From Helicoverpa zea (taxonomy: Eukaryota > Arthropoda > Insecta > Lepidoptera > Noctuidae): a DNA stretch of 64,000 bases. Location: positions 1,860,001 through 1,924,000 of the forward strand of contig NC_061462.1 of NCBI RefSeq assembly GCF_022581195.2. The letters are read 5' to 3'. Under the pieces are notes generated by a model, which saw only the letters and a list, made by a program, of their open reading frames with translations, searched no databases and had not been told where the DNA came from. Both the position numbers and the translations under genes were made by a program. This document shows positions 61,329 through 64,000 of the stretch, in pieces. Each line of letters starts with the position of its first letter. Position 1 is the stretch's first letter.

Positions 61329-63782
61329 TTATTTAAAAACATACACACTATCATTACAGTTTACAAACCAATTCGATAGTGGTGTCCACAATAGCTATAC
61401 ATACAAAAATAATAAAATTTAACTTAAATCTAATACAAAAACAAAACAAAACAAAACTGGAAATCAAATAACTACTATACAAAAATCATAAAATTTTACT
61501 TAAATCTAATACAAAAACAAAACAAAACTGGAAATCAAATAACTACTTACCTATACAAAAATCATAAAAAATGTACCCTACGACAAAATAACACAATAAA
61601 ACATCCTAATAACTAATAATATTTAACAATACTATTGCAAATTCCCTCAGATTGCACGAAAACAAATCTATCCTCGCATGCACTTCATTTAATACCCGTA
61701 TTGTGCGGGTGAAGGGTGCCTTCGCCAGCAGATTGGTTCTGGCTGCCGGCACTGCCAGCAGTGGCGGCCGCCGCCGTCTCCACACGTACCTGTCCGGCAC
61801 GCACAGCTGCAGGTGACGCAGCACACCCGGGTTGTGCGCTAAACCTCGCAGGAGCTGTACCGCATACACCGCGAGTGTAAATTCCCTGCGCACTCTTAGC
61901 TGGTTGTACCCTACCATACCCAGTACAAAAAGTGTAGGATACATCAGCGGGTAAAATGGGTACACCCCATAAAGTTTGAAATACAAGTGTCTGGTAAACT
62001 TGTTTTGTACTCGTTCAAGCATGACACTGTATTTCGCTTCATGAGGCGCCCAGATCACCGCACTGTGCTCCAGGTGACTCCTTACCAAAGCGTCATACAG
62101 CACCCTGAGGGTAGCGATGTTGGTGAATCCCTGCGACTGTCTCAGTACGAAACCCAGGTTTCTATAGGCCTTCTTGCAAATCCTAACTATGTGCTCCCGG
62201 AAAGTTAGATCAGGGGTAAGTAGTACACCTAGGTCTCGTACCTGCGAAACTCGCTGCATCGGTGACTGTTTGTTTCTTTAATAAATAAGCACCAATTATC
62301 GGCATAGTAAAAGCTACTGACCTGTTCCTCATCCTTCCACTCATCCTCCTTGATGGCCATCTCATCCCGCAGAGCCTCCCAGTCATTGGTGAGCTTCTGC
62401 AAGTCTGACGTGAGAGCCTCGTTCAGTTGGTGAGACTCTTCCAGTTGGTCCCGGAGCAAGTTGTTCTGCTGCACCAGTTTCTCACACCTAGGGGTTAAGT
62501 TGCAAATGTTTAGGTTGCCTACATTATTTTCAGAACTTTTATTTCATTCTAACAAAGACACTTTTTGCTAGCTATGCAAAATTCTGAATTATAACAAAAT
62601 TAATTAGATCTCTGTGATAACCGTCTAAAATGATTATTGAACACAAATTAAATCCAACGTCTTCACTAGTTGTGTAGTACTTCAACTTTGTAGTACTTTA
62701 ATGTCCAGTTACTTGGATATTAAAGCTGGAAATTCACGGCCACTCACTTGCGTTTCTCCTCATCCAAGCGCCTCAAGGCGGTCTCTAGATCCGTGATCCT
62801 GGCATCGGCAGCTGACACGGCAGCCGAAGCACAGGTGCTGGCGGAGGGCGGCGGCGGCAGAGCTATCCCGGACTTGACCGGCGGCGGCGCGCGGAACGTA
62901 GACGACGCTGATGGCTCGCTGCGTGGAGTCGTCTCCAACATCTGGCTCTCCAGCTCCGAGCATCGTTGCTTGTATTGCAGGACCTATGTTAGATTTAAGA
63001 AAGAAATACTAGTAACTCTTTCGAGTTTAAATGTTTTGTAAATAAAACGATAACTAACTGATAACACAATCTGTCATTTTATTGACAACTGACAAGCGTA
63101 TGTCATTGTTGTTGACGTTTATTGCAACGTTTAGTAATTTTAAGAGAAGAGAGAATGAAACGTCGAGGGCTACGAACTCTCAATAAATACGAAGCGTTGC
63201 CTACAAGATCTATAATGACAAAAATTGAATTTCTTCTGTCTAATTAAATTCAGAACCGCAAATAAGTTGTGTGAATTTTCAGAAATAAAGCGAGAAATCA
63301 CTTAAAATGTTCTATCTATTTAAATAAGCGCGCAAACAAACATAACTAATTCCCTCGATATGTGCTCTACTATGATAATTTTTTGCTAATGTCTTGCTAG
63401 TTTTAACCTTGGACTGAAGCCTGGACACCAACGCGGCTTGGCCTTGCTGCGCTCTGCGATAAGCGTCGAGTCTCCGCTTATGGTCAGCAGCCTCACCGGC
63501 GAGACGAGCACGCAGCTCCTCGTTCTGCCTCCGCAGATCGCTGCTGACGCTCCCCCCCGGAGAGTCCATCTCCGGAGGACTGTCCAAGGACTTCTATACA
63601 AGACAACATAAAACAATGGAACACATATGTAAAAACCATGTTATATTTTATTGAATTAGATAAGTTGGTGCATGTAATCCTACCTCCTTTTTCAGCCGTT
63701 GGTGAGGAAGAGTGCTCGGAGGCCGCCTGCCGATAGGAGCCCGAGCGCTCCGGGGCGTTGTCAAACCTTCCCTGCTCGGCAA
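28784..63782 (-). CDS. Root: Rootletin (ciliary rootlet coiled-coil protein), gene spanning 38 visible exons
   Basis: Rootletin builds the striated rootlet that anchors the basal body of cilia; in insects it is known to be needed in ciliated sensory neurons. I assembled 38 exons on the minus strand with consistent phases, totalling 6,021 bases (2,006 codons plus stop), close to the roughly 2,000 residues usual for the family. Key evidence: the N-terminal region has 'LWREVVAVKRHFAEL' and 'TERDLYRVK', the rootletin signature; the middle has 'KLSSIAHALRRVCG' and 'RLASPARRYSPHR' followed by 'VDPELVKKGMRNLM'; the C-terminus has 'LTAEIRRRQAYIAR' and 'LEHEARKLDSTL'. The remainder is heptad-rich coiled coil. 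The first visible exon opens with a splice acceptor, so the start codon and promoter lie beyond base 64,000. Introns range from about 80 bases (28-29 aside) to nearly 6 kb, with many nested elements. Confidence 0.93.
31289..31556 (+). repeat. Dispersed repeat with GACA tract
   Basis: Starts 'GACTAGCTTTTGCCCGCAAC', contains 'ACCAAATTTCACACAAATCG', (GACA)n at 31,502-31,524 and ends 'TATAATATTAGTTTGGAT'. The same family occurs reversed at 40,974-41,656. Confidence 0.8.
31675..32618. mobile_element. Non-autonomous DNA transposon, about 944 bases
   Basis: Inverted ends: 'TTCGGCCATTCAGAGAATGC' with GTTCC, and the inverse 'GCATTCTCTGAACGGCCGAA'. Inside, 32,310-32,368 on the plus strand reads GEDDDEDTTSSSKSESD then stop, followed by AATAAA (32,411), which looks like the acidic C-terminus of a lost transposase. 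Superfamily not assigned. Confidence 0.8.
33209..33322 (-). CDS. Root: Rootletin visible exon 37
   Basis: 114 bases, 38 codons, phase 0/0. 'LTAEIRRRQAYIARSGRAAR' and 'DVQRLRSALGDSLRTVSQ'. The acceptor is 'GGTCACAG' and the donor 'CAG|GTAACC'. GC-rich in an AT-rich intron, and typical of the rootletin C-terminus. Confidence 0.9.
33398..33460 (+). repeat. Dispersed repeat end
   Basis: 'GCATCCGGTTAGACTGGAAG', 'CCGACATAGTTGGGAAAAAG' and GATGATGA; same family as 16,371 and 50,735. It begins about 75 bases upstream (in transcription sense) of exon 37. Confidence 0.75.
33553..33865. mobile_element. Inverted-repeat element (MITE-like), copy 2
   Basis: Inverse of the copy at 22,655-23,042, beginning 'CAGGGGCCCGATTCTCC'. 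The far end has lost its inverted repeat (homology fades near 33,850-33,865). Confidence 0.8.
34403..34810. mobile_element. MITE with 66-base inverted ends
   Basis: Left arm 34,403-34,468 and right arm 34,745-34,810 are inverse copies with one mismatch (for example 'GGACTTGAATGGGGGGTAGT' against 'ACTACCCCCCATTCAAGTCC'). TA or TATA flanks both sides. It ends 45 bases from rootletin exon 36. No open frame. Confidence 0.93.
34856..35026 (-). CDS. Root: Rootletin visible exon 36
   Basis: 171 bases, 57 codons, phase 0/0. 'EAELVMARTRYLSDLSSVSP' and 'HYRQAALQAERLLESKEASY' then RQQIMRLESQ. Confidence 0.93.
35310..35473 (-). CDS. Root: Rootletin visible exon 35
   Basis: 164 bases, phase 1/0. A polar, probably unstructured stretch ('PDSTKDSSTTRGYKDS') followed by 'ENRELRMKIRRLEKELADK'. 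Donor 'AAG|GTACAG'. Confidence 0.9.
36497..36738 (-). CDS. Root: Rootletin visible exon 34
   Basis: 242 bases, phase 2/1. 'SELERELHQLQRDRSELKSK', 'VLQDTVRKLEADRRMRPALR' and 'SKSHDRGDKTVYYSDLDS'. A duplicate donor 'CAGGTACCTATAG' lies 41 bases further in the intron. Confidence 0.92.
37046..37190 (-). CDS. Root: Rootletin visible exon 33
   Basis: 145 bases, phase 1/2. 'SCENERRVLTEKLESAKAAL' and 'SLEDQVHRLTNQLANVEVQ', the near-C-terminal coiled coil. Confidence 0.93.
37652..37880 (-). CDS. Root: Rootletin visible exon 32
   Basis: 229 bases, phase 0/1. 'KLQERCEGYTRTIAQLEDRC', 'VEQLSTALQKAATAESELRA' and 'NNEHNAVDKLRQIQKSV'. Donor 'GTTT|GTGAGT'. Confidence 0.92.
38550..39727 (-). pseudogene. LINE reverse transcriptase with a frameshift
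   Basis: Upstream frame (39,239-39,727): 'SIGIFCDLSKAFDCINHETL', 'GVPQGSILGPFLFLVYINDL', 'KMVLFADDTSLI'. Downstream frame (from about 39,230 to 38,550): 'GRLSSAAYAIRKMRQLAD', 'FSYFHSIMSYGILLWG', 'LQKRAVRAMYNL'. The frame changes in an A-run near 39,270-39,290 (T on the plus strand), probably slippage. The endonuclease and the start of the reverse transcriptase are missing. Confidence 0.88.
38766..38800. other. No CRISPR array, operon or replication origin in the window
   Basis: This entry records absence: the only direct-repeat arrays are simple or satellite-like tracts, the exon 22 copies and the coding GYQ repeat. The place given is arbitrary within a LINE fragment. Confidence 0.3.
39831..40287. 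mobile_element. Inverted-repeat element with a nested smaller one
   Basis: Ends 'CACGCTTTTTAT' (39,831) and 'ATAAAAAGCGTG' (40,287). Inside, 'AAAAAAAAGCGTGGGG' (39,963) and 'CCCCACGCTTTTTTTT' (40,085) bound a 123-base unit with perfect 16-base arms. The part near the right end ('GAAGTCGGTTACAAACAAAC') resembles a widespread moth repeat. Confidence 0.7.
40328..40422 (-). CDS. Root: Rootletin visible exon 31
   Basis: 95 bases, phase 1/0. 'RASRLDVRRAQLEGDVQRAA' and ARDRDQALK. Extremely GC-rich compared with the AT-rich intron around it. Confidence 0.9.
40974..41656 (-). repeat. Dispersed repeat, two joined copies
   Basis: Contains (GTCT)n at 41,008-41,055, 'AAACTACTGGACCGATTTGT', 'GTACAGACATAGTTTGAAAC' at 41,099 and again 'GTACAGACATAGTTTGGAAC' at 41,481, ending 'CGCGAACGAAGTCGCGGGCA'. 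The reverse copy is at 31,289-31,556. Confidence 0.8.
41705..41974 (-). mobile_element. tRNA-derived SINE
   Basis: The minus strand begins GACGACCTCTG and carries an A-box-like 'GTGGCGCAAAGG' and a B box 'GGTTCGATTCC' (as 'CCCGGGTTCGATTCCCGG'), then an unrelated body and an end 'CCATTATTTTTTTTT'. RNA polymerase III promoter spacing fits a tRNA-derived head. It lies in the intron between exons 30 and 31. Confidence 0.8.
42110..42230. mobile_element. 121-base MITE next to rootletin exon 30
   Basis: Perfect 16-17 base inverted ends: 'AACCCCCGCACTCAGAG' and 'CTCTGAGTGCGGGGGTT'. Very compact, with no open frame. Confidence 0.92.
42248..42332 (-). CDS. Root: Rootletin visible exon 30
   Basis: 85 bases, phase 0/1. 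'NKGDNLRVQLAERVQEVGQL' and REALAAAE. Its donor is 18 bases from the end of a MITE. Confidence 0.9.
42411..42518 (-). CDS. Root: Rootletin visible exon 29
   Basis: 108 bases, 36 codons, phase 0/0. 'NESVQSKTVEISNLRDKITS' and 'LEATLASVTEEKVQNE'. The intron to exon 30 is only 78 bases. Confidence 0.92.
42640..43085. mobile_element. Degraded inverted-repeat element
   Basis: 'ACAAGCTGTTGATTTGCATT' near 42,668 and its inverse 'AAATCAACAGCTTGTATATC' near 43,047 form imperfect inverted arms of about 40-50 bases that also share 'GTGCCATA(C)TTCA(A)GGA'. There is no coding content. Intron between exons 28 and 29. Confidence 0.6.
43200..43247 (-). repeat. Partial duplicate of rootletin exon 28
   Basis: 'TTGCTGGTGACCGACTGCAG' and a following GTTGTCAC...TTGC here match exon 28 at about 43,341-43,382 with one or two changes. 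It lies just outside the exon's 3' splice donor and has no splice sites of its own. Confidence 0.8.
43269..43445 (-). CDS. Root: Rootletin visible exon 28
   Basis: 177 bases, 59 codons, phase 0/0. 'DDFKSQVNMLKKQLKDACEQ', 'LQSVTSNLRSLQEEKARLQT' and 'KEAQLNAL'. A piece of it is duplicated in the following intron at 43,200-43,247. Confidence 0.93.
43531..43640 (-). CDS. Root: Rootletin visible exon 27
   Basis: 110 bases, phase 1/0. 'RDHSEDRNEIIDVDPELVKK' and 'GMRNLMHDVCQIEREK'. The 'VDPE.V...(M/L)R..' motif after the SP-rich linker matches the order in rootletins. Confidence 0.93.
43999..44188 (-). ncRNA. U2: U2 spliceosomal snRNA
   Basis: The minus strand starts 'ATCGCTTCTCGGCCTTTTGG' (44,188 leftward), the invariant 5' end of U2, and has 'GTGTAGTATCTGTTC', where GUAGUA pairs with the intron branch point. 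Stem-loop IIa reads TTTCAG...CTGAAA instead of the common TATCAG...CTGATA, two changes that preserve pairing. The Sm site is 'CTGATTTTTGTAA'; stem-loops III/IV follow and end 'GGGATCGGCCCACAT'. The full length of about 190 bases suggests a real gene and not a retro-fragment. It sits in the intron between rootletin exons 26 and 27, on the same strand. I did not identify a certain proximal sequence element. Confidence 0.95.
44835..44890 (-). repeat. Dispersed repeat end, reverse copy
   Basis: Reverse of the module at 16,371: 'AACTACGTTGGGGTCGGCCT' then 'CCAGTCTAACCGGATGCAGC'. Confidence 0.75.
44981..45188 (-). CDS. Root: Rootletin visible exon 26, conserved SP-rich linker
   Basis: 208 bases, phase 0/1. 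'ARLGGSEGRCRALEASLSQC', 'AEAKLSSIAHALRRVCGVQP' and 'TRKRLASPARRYSPHR'. The helix then basic SP-rich linker is a conserved landmark of rootletins. Strongly GC-rich. Confidence 0.93.
45332..45987. mobile_element. MITE 'GGGGCCGTCCATA-ATTACGTCA' type
   Basis: Left end 'GGGGCCGTCCATATATTACG', right end the inverse 'CGTAATTTATGGACGGCCCC'. The interior has G-runs (45,365-45,410) and a second dispersed repeat inserted at about 45,540-45,750 ('TTTTCGCCCGCGGTTTTTCC' to 'TATATATAGATT'). It lies in the intron between exons 25 and 26. Confidence 0.88.
46217..46330 (-). CDS. Root: Rootletin visible exon 25
   Basis: 114 bases, 38 codons, phase 0/0. 'ELVLRLEDCRSKERRLEELK' and 'LEVCLADATQQIQELK'. Confidence 0.92.
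46665..46830 (-). CDS. Root: Rootletin visible exon 24
   Basis: 166 bases, phase 2/0. 'LQNESEERERCAGDAAAARR', 'HGAELEAMLGAARADLAACR' and 'AAELEEACRARDQ'. Very GC-rich and alanine-rich compared with neighbouring exons. Confidence 0.92.
47083..47263 (-). CDS. Root: Rootletin visible exon 23
   Basis: 181 bases, phase 1/2. 'LEENRTSLDLELSRVQTMLK', 'HVTRELKATESQLKRERAAL' and 'EQANHDIKELQS'. Confidence 0.93.
47738..48025 (-). repeat. Two 144-base tandem partial duplicates of rootletin exon 22
   Basis: Units start at 47,738 and 47,882 and are identical as far as I can see; the third, starting at 48,026, is the complete exon. Each short unit keeps the last 120 or so bases of the exon ('DKYNSSCRELRDHVK...') but lacks two inner segments of about 26 and 39 bases, and is joined by a 22-base piece that looks like a donor plus acceptor. 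In the reading frame needed, the short units contain a TAA or TGA near their start, so they are probably not translated. Confidence 0.88.
48027..48212 (-). CDS. Root: Rootletin visible exon 22 (complete copy of a partly triplicated exon)
   Basis: 186 bases, phase 1/1. 'ENESDSLRKELTDVRRQLTN', 'CIAERDKYNSSCRELRDHVK' and 'RREAARARDEAYHKIA'. It is followed on the minus strand by two shortened tandem copies of its 3' part (see the repeat at 47,738-48,025). Only this copy joins exon 21 in frame. Confidence 0.9.
48580..48755 (-). CDS. Root: Rootletin visible exon 21
   Basis: 176 bases, phase 2/1. 'ATAEDECARFENRIKELHLE', 'VMRECTEIRAQLSLAEDKYD' and 'YAQLQETMRKLKE'. Donor 'GAGT|GTGAGT'. Confidence 0.92.
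48954..49337. mobile_element. MITE-like inverted-repeat element
   Basis: Left end 'GTCGGCCAGCAGTGAAAACC', right end its near-complement 'GGTTTTCACTGCTGGGCGAC', about 384 bases apart. No open frame. Intron between exons 20 and 21. Confidence 0.8.
49544..49632 (-). tRNA. tRNA-Tyr: tRNA-Tyr (GTA), copy 1, with 16-base intron
   Basis: The minus strand gives acceptor arm CCTTCGA/TCGAAGG, D-arm 'GCTCAGTTGGTAGAGC', anticodon loop CTGTAGA (anticodon GTA) and T-arm 'GCTGGTTCAAATCCGGC' with discriminator A. A 16-base intron (TGTAATGCAACTGATA) follows the base after the anticodon, as usual in eukaryotic tRNA-Tyr. Removing it leaves a 73-base cloverleaf. It lies in the intron between rootletin exons 20 and 21, on the same strand. 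Confidence 0.95.
50182..50365 (-). CDS. Root: Rootletin visible exon 20
   Basis: 184 bases, phase 1/2. 'HQEQQALLERLEEAKRAFDL', 'LERVRRDAHARAEQDRTYVN' and 'LKDEIAALKTRLDEA'. The donor is 'GCTAA|GTTAGT'. Confidence 0.92.
50450..50800 (+). repeat. Dispersed repeat, long copy
   Basis: A longer copy of the repeat whose end is seen at 16,371. It contains 'TTGGGTTGCCCGGGTAACTG', 'AAAACACTGGTACTCAGCTG', 'GGTTAGACTGGAAGCCGACC' and ends near GCAGATGATGA. The upstream part (50,470-50,640) is degraded. Found in the intron between exons 19 and 20. Confidence 0.8.
50921..51113 (-). CDS. Root: Rootletin visible exon 19
   Basis: 193 bases, phase 0/1. 'EQLRQALEHKLSQTIAALTS', 'EREKKLLIARDQLILQHDEA' and 'RAENDKQQALLM'; coiled coil. 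Confidence 0.92.
51552..51721 (-). CDS. Root: Rootletin visible exon 18
   Basis: 170 bases, phase 1/0. 'QIARLTKDLENSERKLRDTR', 'NSMSQASGKKEAEYQQIISN' and 'TTTENITKLKEEK'. Confidence 0.93.
51835..51985 (-). pseudogene. ORF1 retroelement fragment in a rootletin intron
   Basis: The minus-strand frame gives 'VKTNWTLRVERLEPRHNTNF' and 'KEDFWPKGVMYR', clearly related to the ORF1 remnant at 330-560 (same order, about 75-80% identical by eye). It is cut on both sides. Confidence 0.85.
52194..52383 (-). CDS. Root: Rootletin visible exon 17
   Basis: 190 bases, phase 0/1. 'ILIDSLEKDKHHLQEQLAGV', 'EKDALEAVLFDTANMLEDTD' and 'LEHELQETLVQQENYK'. The 'VLFDT...LE..' motif is a recurrent conserved point in rootletins. 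Confidence 0.93.
52510..52800 (+). repeat. Imperfect GAT/ATG trinucleotide-rich tract
   Basis: Rootletin intron sequence dominated by imperfect GATGATGGTGA-type units. It creates an 82-residue Asp/Met-rich open frame with no recognisable domain; I do not regard it as a gene. Confidence 0.75.
53014..53179 (-). CDS. Root: Rootletin visible exon 16
   Basis: 166 bases, phase 2/0. 'ERGELSSQLTAMVRKKDTLN' and 'EEIIRLQQRLEQANETIGRI' followed by 'NRALEDHVKDGEEKQ'. Confidence 0.93.
53539..53735 (-). CDS. Root: Rootletin visible exon 15
   Basis: 197 bases, phase 0/2. 'LEDEKSNLSSQSSEQQGDLN', 'RKELLAAEQTRMELEADKAS', 'FLEGERDKVELELRQVM'. A long uninterrupted heptad region. Confidence 0.93.
54059..54189 (-). 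CDS. Root: Rootletin visible exon 14
   Basis: 131 bases, phase 1/0. 'DLEIELERTLMERSDLQDLV' and 'LESDKKKLHEDVKH'. Donor 'CAT|GTTAGT'. Confidence 0.9.
54516..54661 (-). CDS. Root: Rootletin visible exon 13
   Basis: 146 bases, phase 2/1. 'AEEERSSRLRSELVSTREEL' and 'LLDQQKIEGDSILSQMEKHR'. The donor is 'CATAGGA|GTAAGTG'. Confidence 0.9.
54929..55080 (-). CDS. Root: Rootletin visible exon 12
   Basis: 152 bases, phase 0/2. 'VESLTSDYEKLQKINSRLEK' and 'ESEKRNLNDEVDHLHREASS'; ends AG|GTGAGT, arginine codon completed in exon 13. Confidence 0.92.
55288..55380 (-). tRNA. tRNA-Tyr: tRNA-Tyr (GTA), copy 2, with 20-base intron
   Basis: The mature sequence is identical to copy 1. The intron is four bases longer (contains TACCTAAC where copy 1 has GCAAC). 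It lies between rootletin exons 11 and 12, on the same strand. The flanks ('AAAAAGGATTCCTTCGAG' and 'CTTGAGAACACGCCCAAAAT') resemble those of the other two copies. Confidence 0.95.
55806..55936 (-). CDS. Root: Rootletin visible exon 11
   Basis: 131 bases, phase 1/0. 'KLDQANADVHQMLQEKESMQ' and 'LRSDKNNLERNRVEINAM'; coiled coil. Lies 426 bases downstream of a tRNA-Tyr gene in transcription order reversed (the tRNA is in the following intron). Confidence 0.9.
56293..56398 (-). CDS. Root: Rootletin visible exon 10
   Basis: 106 bases, phase 0/1. 'VKLQNSREQLATCRKHGEAA' and 'VASLESKVQDLQ'; plain coiled coil. Donor 'CAAG|GTAAG'. Confidence 0.9.
56553..56641 (-). tRNA. tRNA-Tyr: tRNA-Tyr (GTA), copy 3, with 16-base intron
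   Basis: Same as copy 1 including the intron. Located between rootletin exons 9 and 10. Flanks on both sides ('AAAGATAAAAAGATTCCTTC', 'TGAGAACACGCGCAAAATAC') match copy 1 almost exactly, so the duplication included flanking DNA. Confidence 0.95.
56697..57289. mobile_element. GC-rich inverted-repeat element with an inner palindrome
   Basis: Ends: 'AGGGTCAATTCCCACTGAAA' and the inverse 'TTTCAGTGGGGATTGACCCT', extending about 45 bases each (shared 'GCCGGCAGCGGCCGTAAA'). Inner arms at 56,905-56,958 and 57,048-57,101 are inverse copies ('AACGTGGGTCTACGTTTCCA' against 'TGGAAACGTAGACCCACGTT'). The open frames seen here are by-products. Intron between exons 9 and 10. Confidence 0.85.
57605..57705 (+). 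repeat. TG-rich microsatellite
   Basis: Imperfect (TG)n with ATG and GAG interruptions, for example 'GTGTGTATGTGTGAGGATGT'. Confidence 0.9.
58086..58197 (-). CDS. Root: Rootletin visible exon 9
   Basis: 112 bases, phase 2/0. Encodes 'SPKRIPTNANATAFAESTIS' and AVQAALHKYQIQIHELQ. An 'SP..P......AVQAAL.+.Q.Q..ELQ' arrangement fits the rootletin linker and helix at this place. Confidence 0.88.
58585..58635. repeat. Short inverted repeat 'GCCGTTCGGCAT'
   Basis: 'GCCGTTCGGCATGAACCGAT' and 'ATGCCGAACGGC' form a near-perfect hairpin. It is followed by CCGGC-rich sequence similar to the element at 58,733, perhaps a decayed relative. Confidence 0.6.
58733..59078. mobile_element. GC-rich MITE 'AGGCTC..ACA.TGCCGGCGGC'
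   Basis: Left 'AGGCTCCTACACATAGTGCC' and right inverse 'GGCACTGTATGAGCCT', with the inner 'GCCGGCGGC' / 'GCCGCCGGC' also paired. It is filled with CCGGCGG units, far richer in GC than its surroundings. Intron between exons 8 and 9. Confidence 0.85.
59211..59316 (-). CDS. Root: Rootletin visible exon 8
   Basis: 106 bases, phase 1/2. Encodes 'SVMRAALEEVARALIHDSDS' then a His/Pro/Ala-rich stretch. The GC content is far above the surroundings. Another frame is also open across it, but only this one joins exon 9 (AG|G, arginine) and gives a helix. Confidence 0.75.
59429..59478. repeat. 23-base-arm hairpin
   Basis: 'CTACGCCGTTAATAAAAAGG' and 'CCTTTTTATTAACGGCGCAG' are inverse arms of 23 bases with one mismatch and a 4-base loop (GGGT). 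It lies between tentative exon 7 and exon 8 of rootletin. Confidence 0.85.
59535..59583 (-). CDS. Root: Tentative rootletin microexon 7
   Basis: A 49-base candidate, phase 0/1, encoding 'SRNMTLSESTARFALS' plus one base. It is proposed because exon 6 ends in phase 0 while exon 8 needs one incoming base to avoid an early stop; this segment has an AG before it, 'G|GTGAAC' after it, and exactly the needed phase. The pyrimidine tract is weak. Confidence 0.45.
60272..60583 (-). CDS. Root: Rootletin visible exon 6 with GYQ repeat
   Basis: 312 bases, 104 codons, phase 0/0. It begins 'PEYQPLSHQAAYQTPQGGYQ', then carries about four copies of an eight-residue repeat GYQA(S/T)QP, a glycine-rich linker, and returns to helix: 'VEGMRVDLRDMTAQRD', 'LRERDARIQRLLGELQEL'. 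The repeat is absent from the general rootletin scheme and is encoded by a 24-base minisatellite. Confidence 0.9.
60430..60535 (-). repeat. Coding 24-base minisatellite in rootletin exon 6
   Basis: Tandem units of pattern GGTTACCAGGCC-TCC/ACT-CAACCA (shown in pieces) repeat about four times and encode GYQA(S/T)QP. Units differ by a few bases, mostly at third positions or S/T codons. Confidence 0.85.
60860..61069 (-). CDS. Root: Rootletin visible exon 5, core of the N-terminal rootletin domain
   Basis: 210 bases, 70 codons, phase 0/0. Encodes 'AFNDYYSNEHHRLLSLWREV' followed by VAVKRHFAEL, 'TERDLYRVKNEFD' and 'INVFAAQNIK'. This is the most diagnostic exon for assigning the gene to rootletin. 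Confidence 0.95.
61267..62265 (-). mobile_element. 5'-truncated jockey-type LINE with poly(A) in a rootletin intron
   Basis: Lies between exons 4 and 5, same strand as the host gene. The minus-strand frame 61,606-62,259 encodes the end of a reverse transcriptase ('RDLGVLLTPDLTFREHI', 'VLYDALVRSHLEHSAVIW', 'LERVQNKFTRHLYF') without catalytic motifs. The 3' UTR holds two tandem copies of a 70-75 base unit (about 61,411-61,560) and ends in a run of about 57 A (T on the plus strand, 61,270-61,326). The uniform poly(A) suggests a recent insertion. Confidence 0.9.
62322..62487 (-). CDS. Root: Rootletin visible exon 4
   Basis: 166 bases, phase 2/0. Encodes 'CEKLVQQNNLLRDQLEESHQ' then 'LTNDWEALRDEMAIKEDEW', a well conserved coiled-coil stretch of rootletins. 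Split lysine codon with exon 3 (AA|G). Confidence 0.93.
62748..62983 (-). CDS. Root: Rootletin visible exon 3
   Basis: 236 bases, phase 0/2; ends 'CGCAA|GTGAGT'. Encodes 'VLQYKQRCSELESQMLE', a low-complexity Ser/Pro/Ala linker (about 35 residues including four prolines in a row) and 'DARITDLETALRRLDEEKR'. Confidence 0.88.
63408..63593 (-). CDS. Root: Rootletin visible exon 2
   Basis: 186 bases, phase 0/0. Encodes KSLDSPPEMDSPGGS and then 'LRRQNEELRARLAGEAADH' up to 'LVSRLQSK', the start of the first coiled coil. The serine/proline part is followed at once by heptads. Confidence 0.85.
63684..63782 (-). CDS. Root: Rootletin visible exon 1
   Basis: Ninety-nine bases, phase 0 at both ends, between an acceptor 'CTCCCCAG' and donor 'GAG|GTAGG'. 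It encodes a basic, proline-rich stretch (LPSREGLTTPRSARAP... to HQRLKKE) before the coiled coil. It is internal, since an acceptor precedes it. Confidence 0.7.
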
Positions 63783-64000
63783 CTGGGGAGAATTTTGAGA
63801 AAATATTAATACCAAGAAATTAACTCTAACACATACATCTTCCTCATCCTACTCCTCAATCATTAAAATTGACATCTAAGTAGAAGTGAAAAAAATGCAC
63901 TAACAAGCAAGAACTTCCATTCTTAGATTTGAGTTAGGTAGGTCATTAAAAGCCACATAATTAAAATGGAAATTAATTTAGAAAGAATAGGGACCTGAAA

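Noticed and set aside
61210..61422. Poly-phenylalanine open frame
   Set aside because: Translation of the T-run, which is the poly(A) tail of a LINE on the other strand.

Overview
The window looks like nuclear DNA of a lepidopteran insect, probably a moth. The DNA is AT-rich, coding exons are short and split by GT-AG introns, and there are many short inverted-repeat elements, LINE fragments and dispersed repeats of the kind common in moth genomes. No sequence search was run. Identities come from motif recognition, and exon ends were placed by eye, so allow about 1-2 bases of error.

Positions 1-23,900 are gene-poor and rich in transposons. An ORF1-only jockey-type retroelement remnant sits at the left edge, followed by a reverse-transcriptase fragment (about 1,750-2,430). 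A nearly full-length retrotransposon with a restriction-like endonuclease lies on the minus strand (about 7,312-10,560). It has one apparent frameshift, and a 170-bp truncated sister copy lies at 2,826-3,000. Further right are a 9-bp-unit minisatellite (19,560-19,830), a 5'-truncated LINE with an (ATT)n tail and a second tailed repeat (20,150-22,135), and an inverted-repeat element (22,655-23,042).

At 23,993-24,544 (+) there is an uninterrupted 183-residue gene for the small GTPase Rap1, followed by a long AT-rich 3' region.

From 28,784 to beyond the right end, the minus strand holds one large gene that I identify as rootletin (Root/CROCC), the coiled-coil protein of the ciliary rootlet. I placed 38 exons, one of them tentative. 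All splice phases agree and together they give 6,021 bases, that is 2,006 codons plus a stop; the true start codon lies outside the window. Rap1 and rootletin converge tail to tail.

The rootletin introns hold a U2 snRNA gene, three intron-containing tRNA-Tyr genes with shared flanks (all on the same strand as the host gene), a tRNA-derived SINE, LINE fragments and at least eight inverted-repeat elements. The most unusual feature is a 144-bp unit that copies part of rootletin exon 22, lies twice in tandem just downstream of that exon, and carries splice-like ends.
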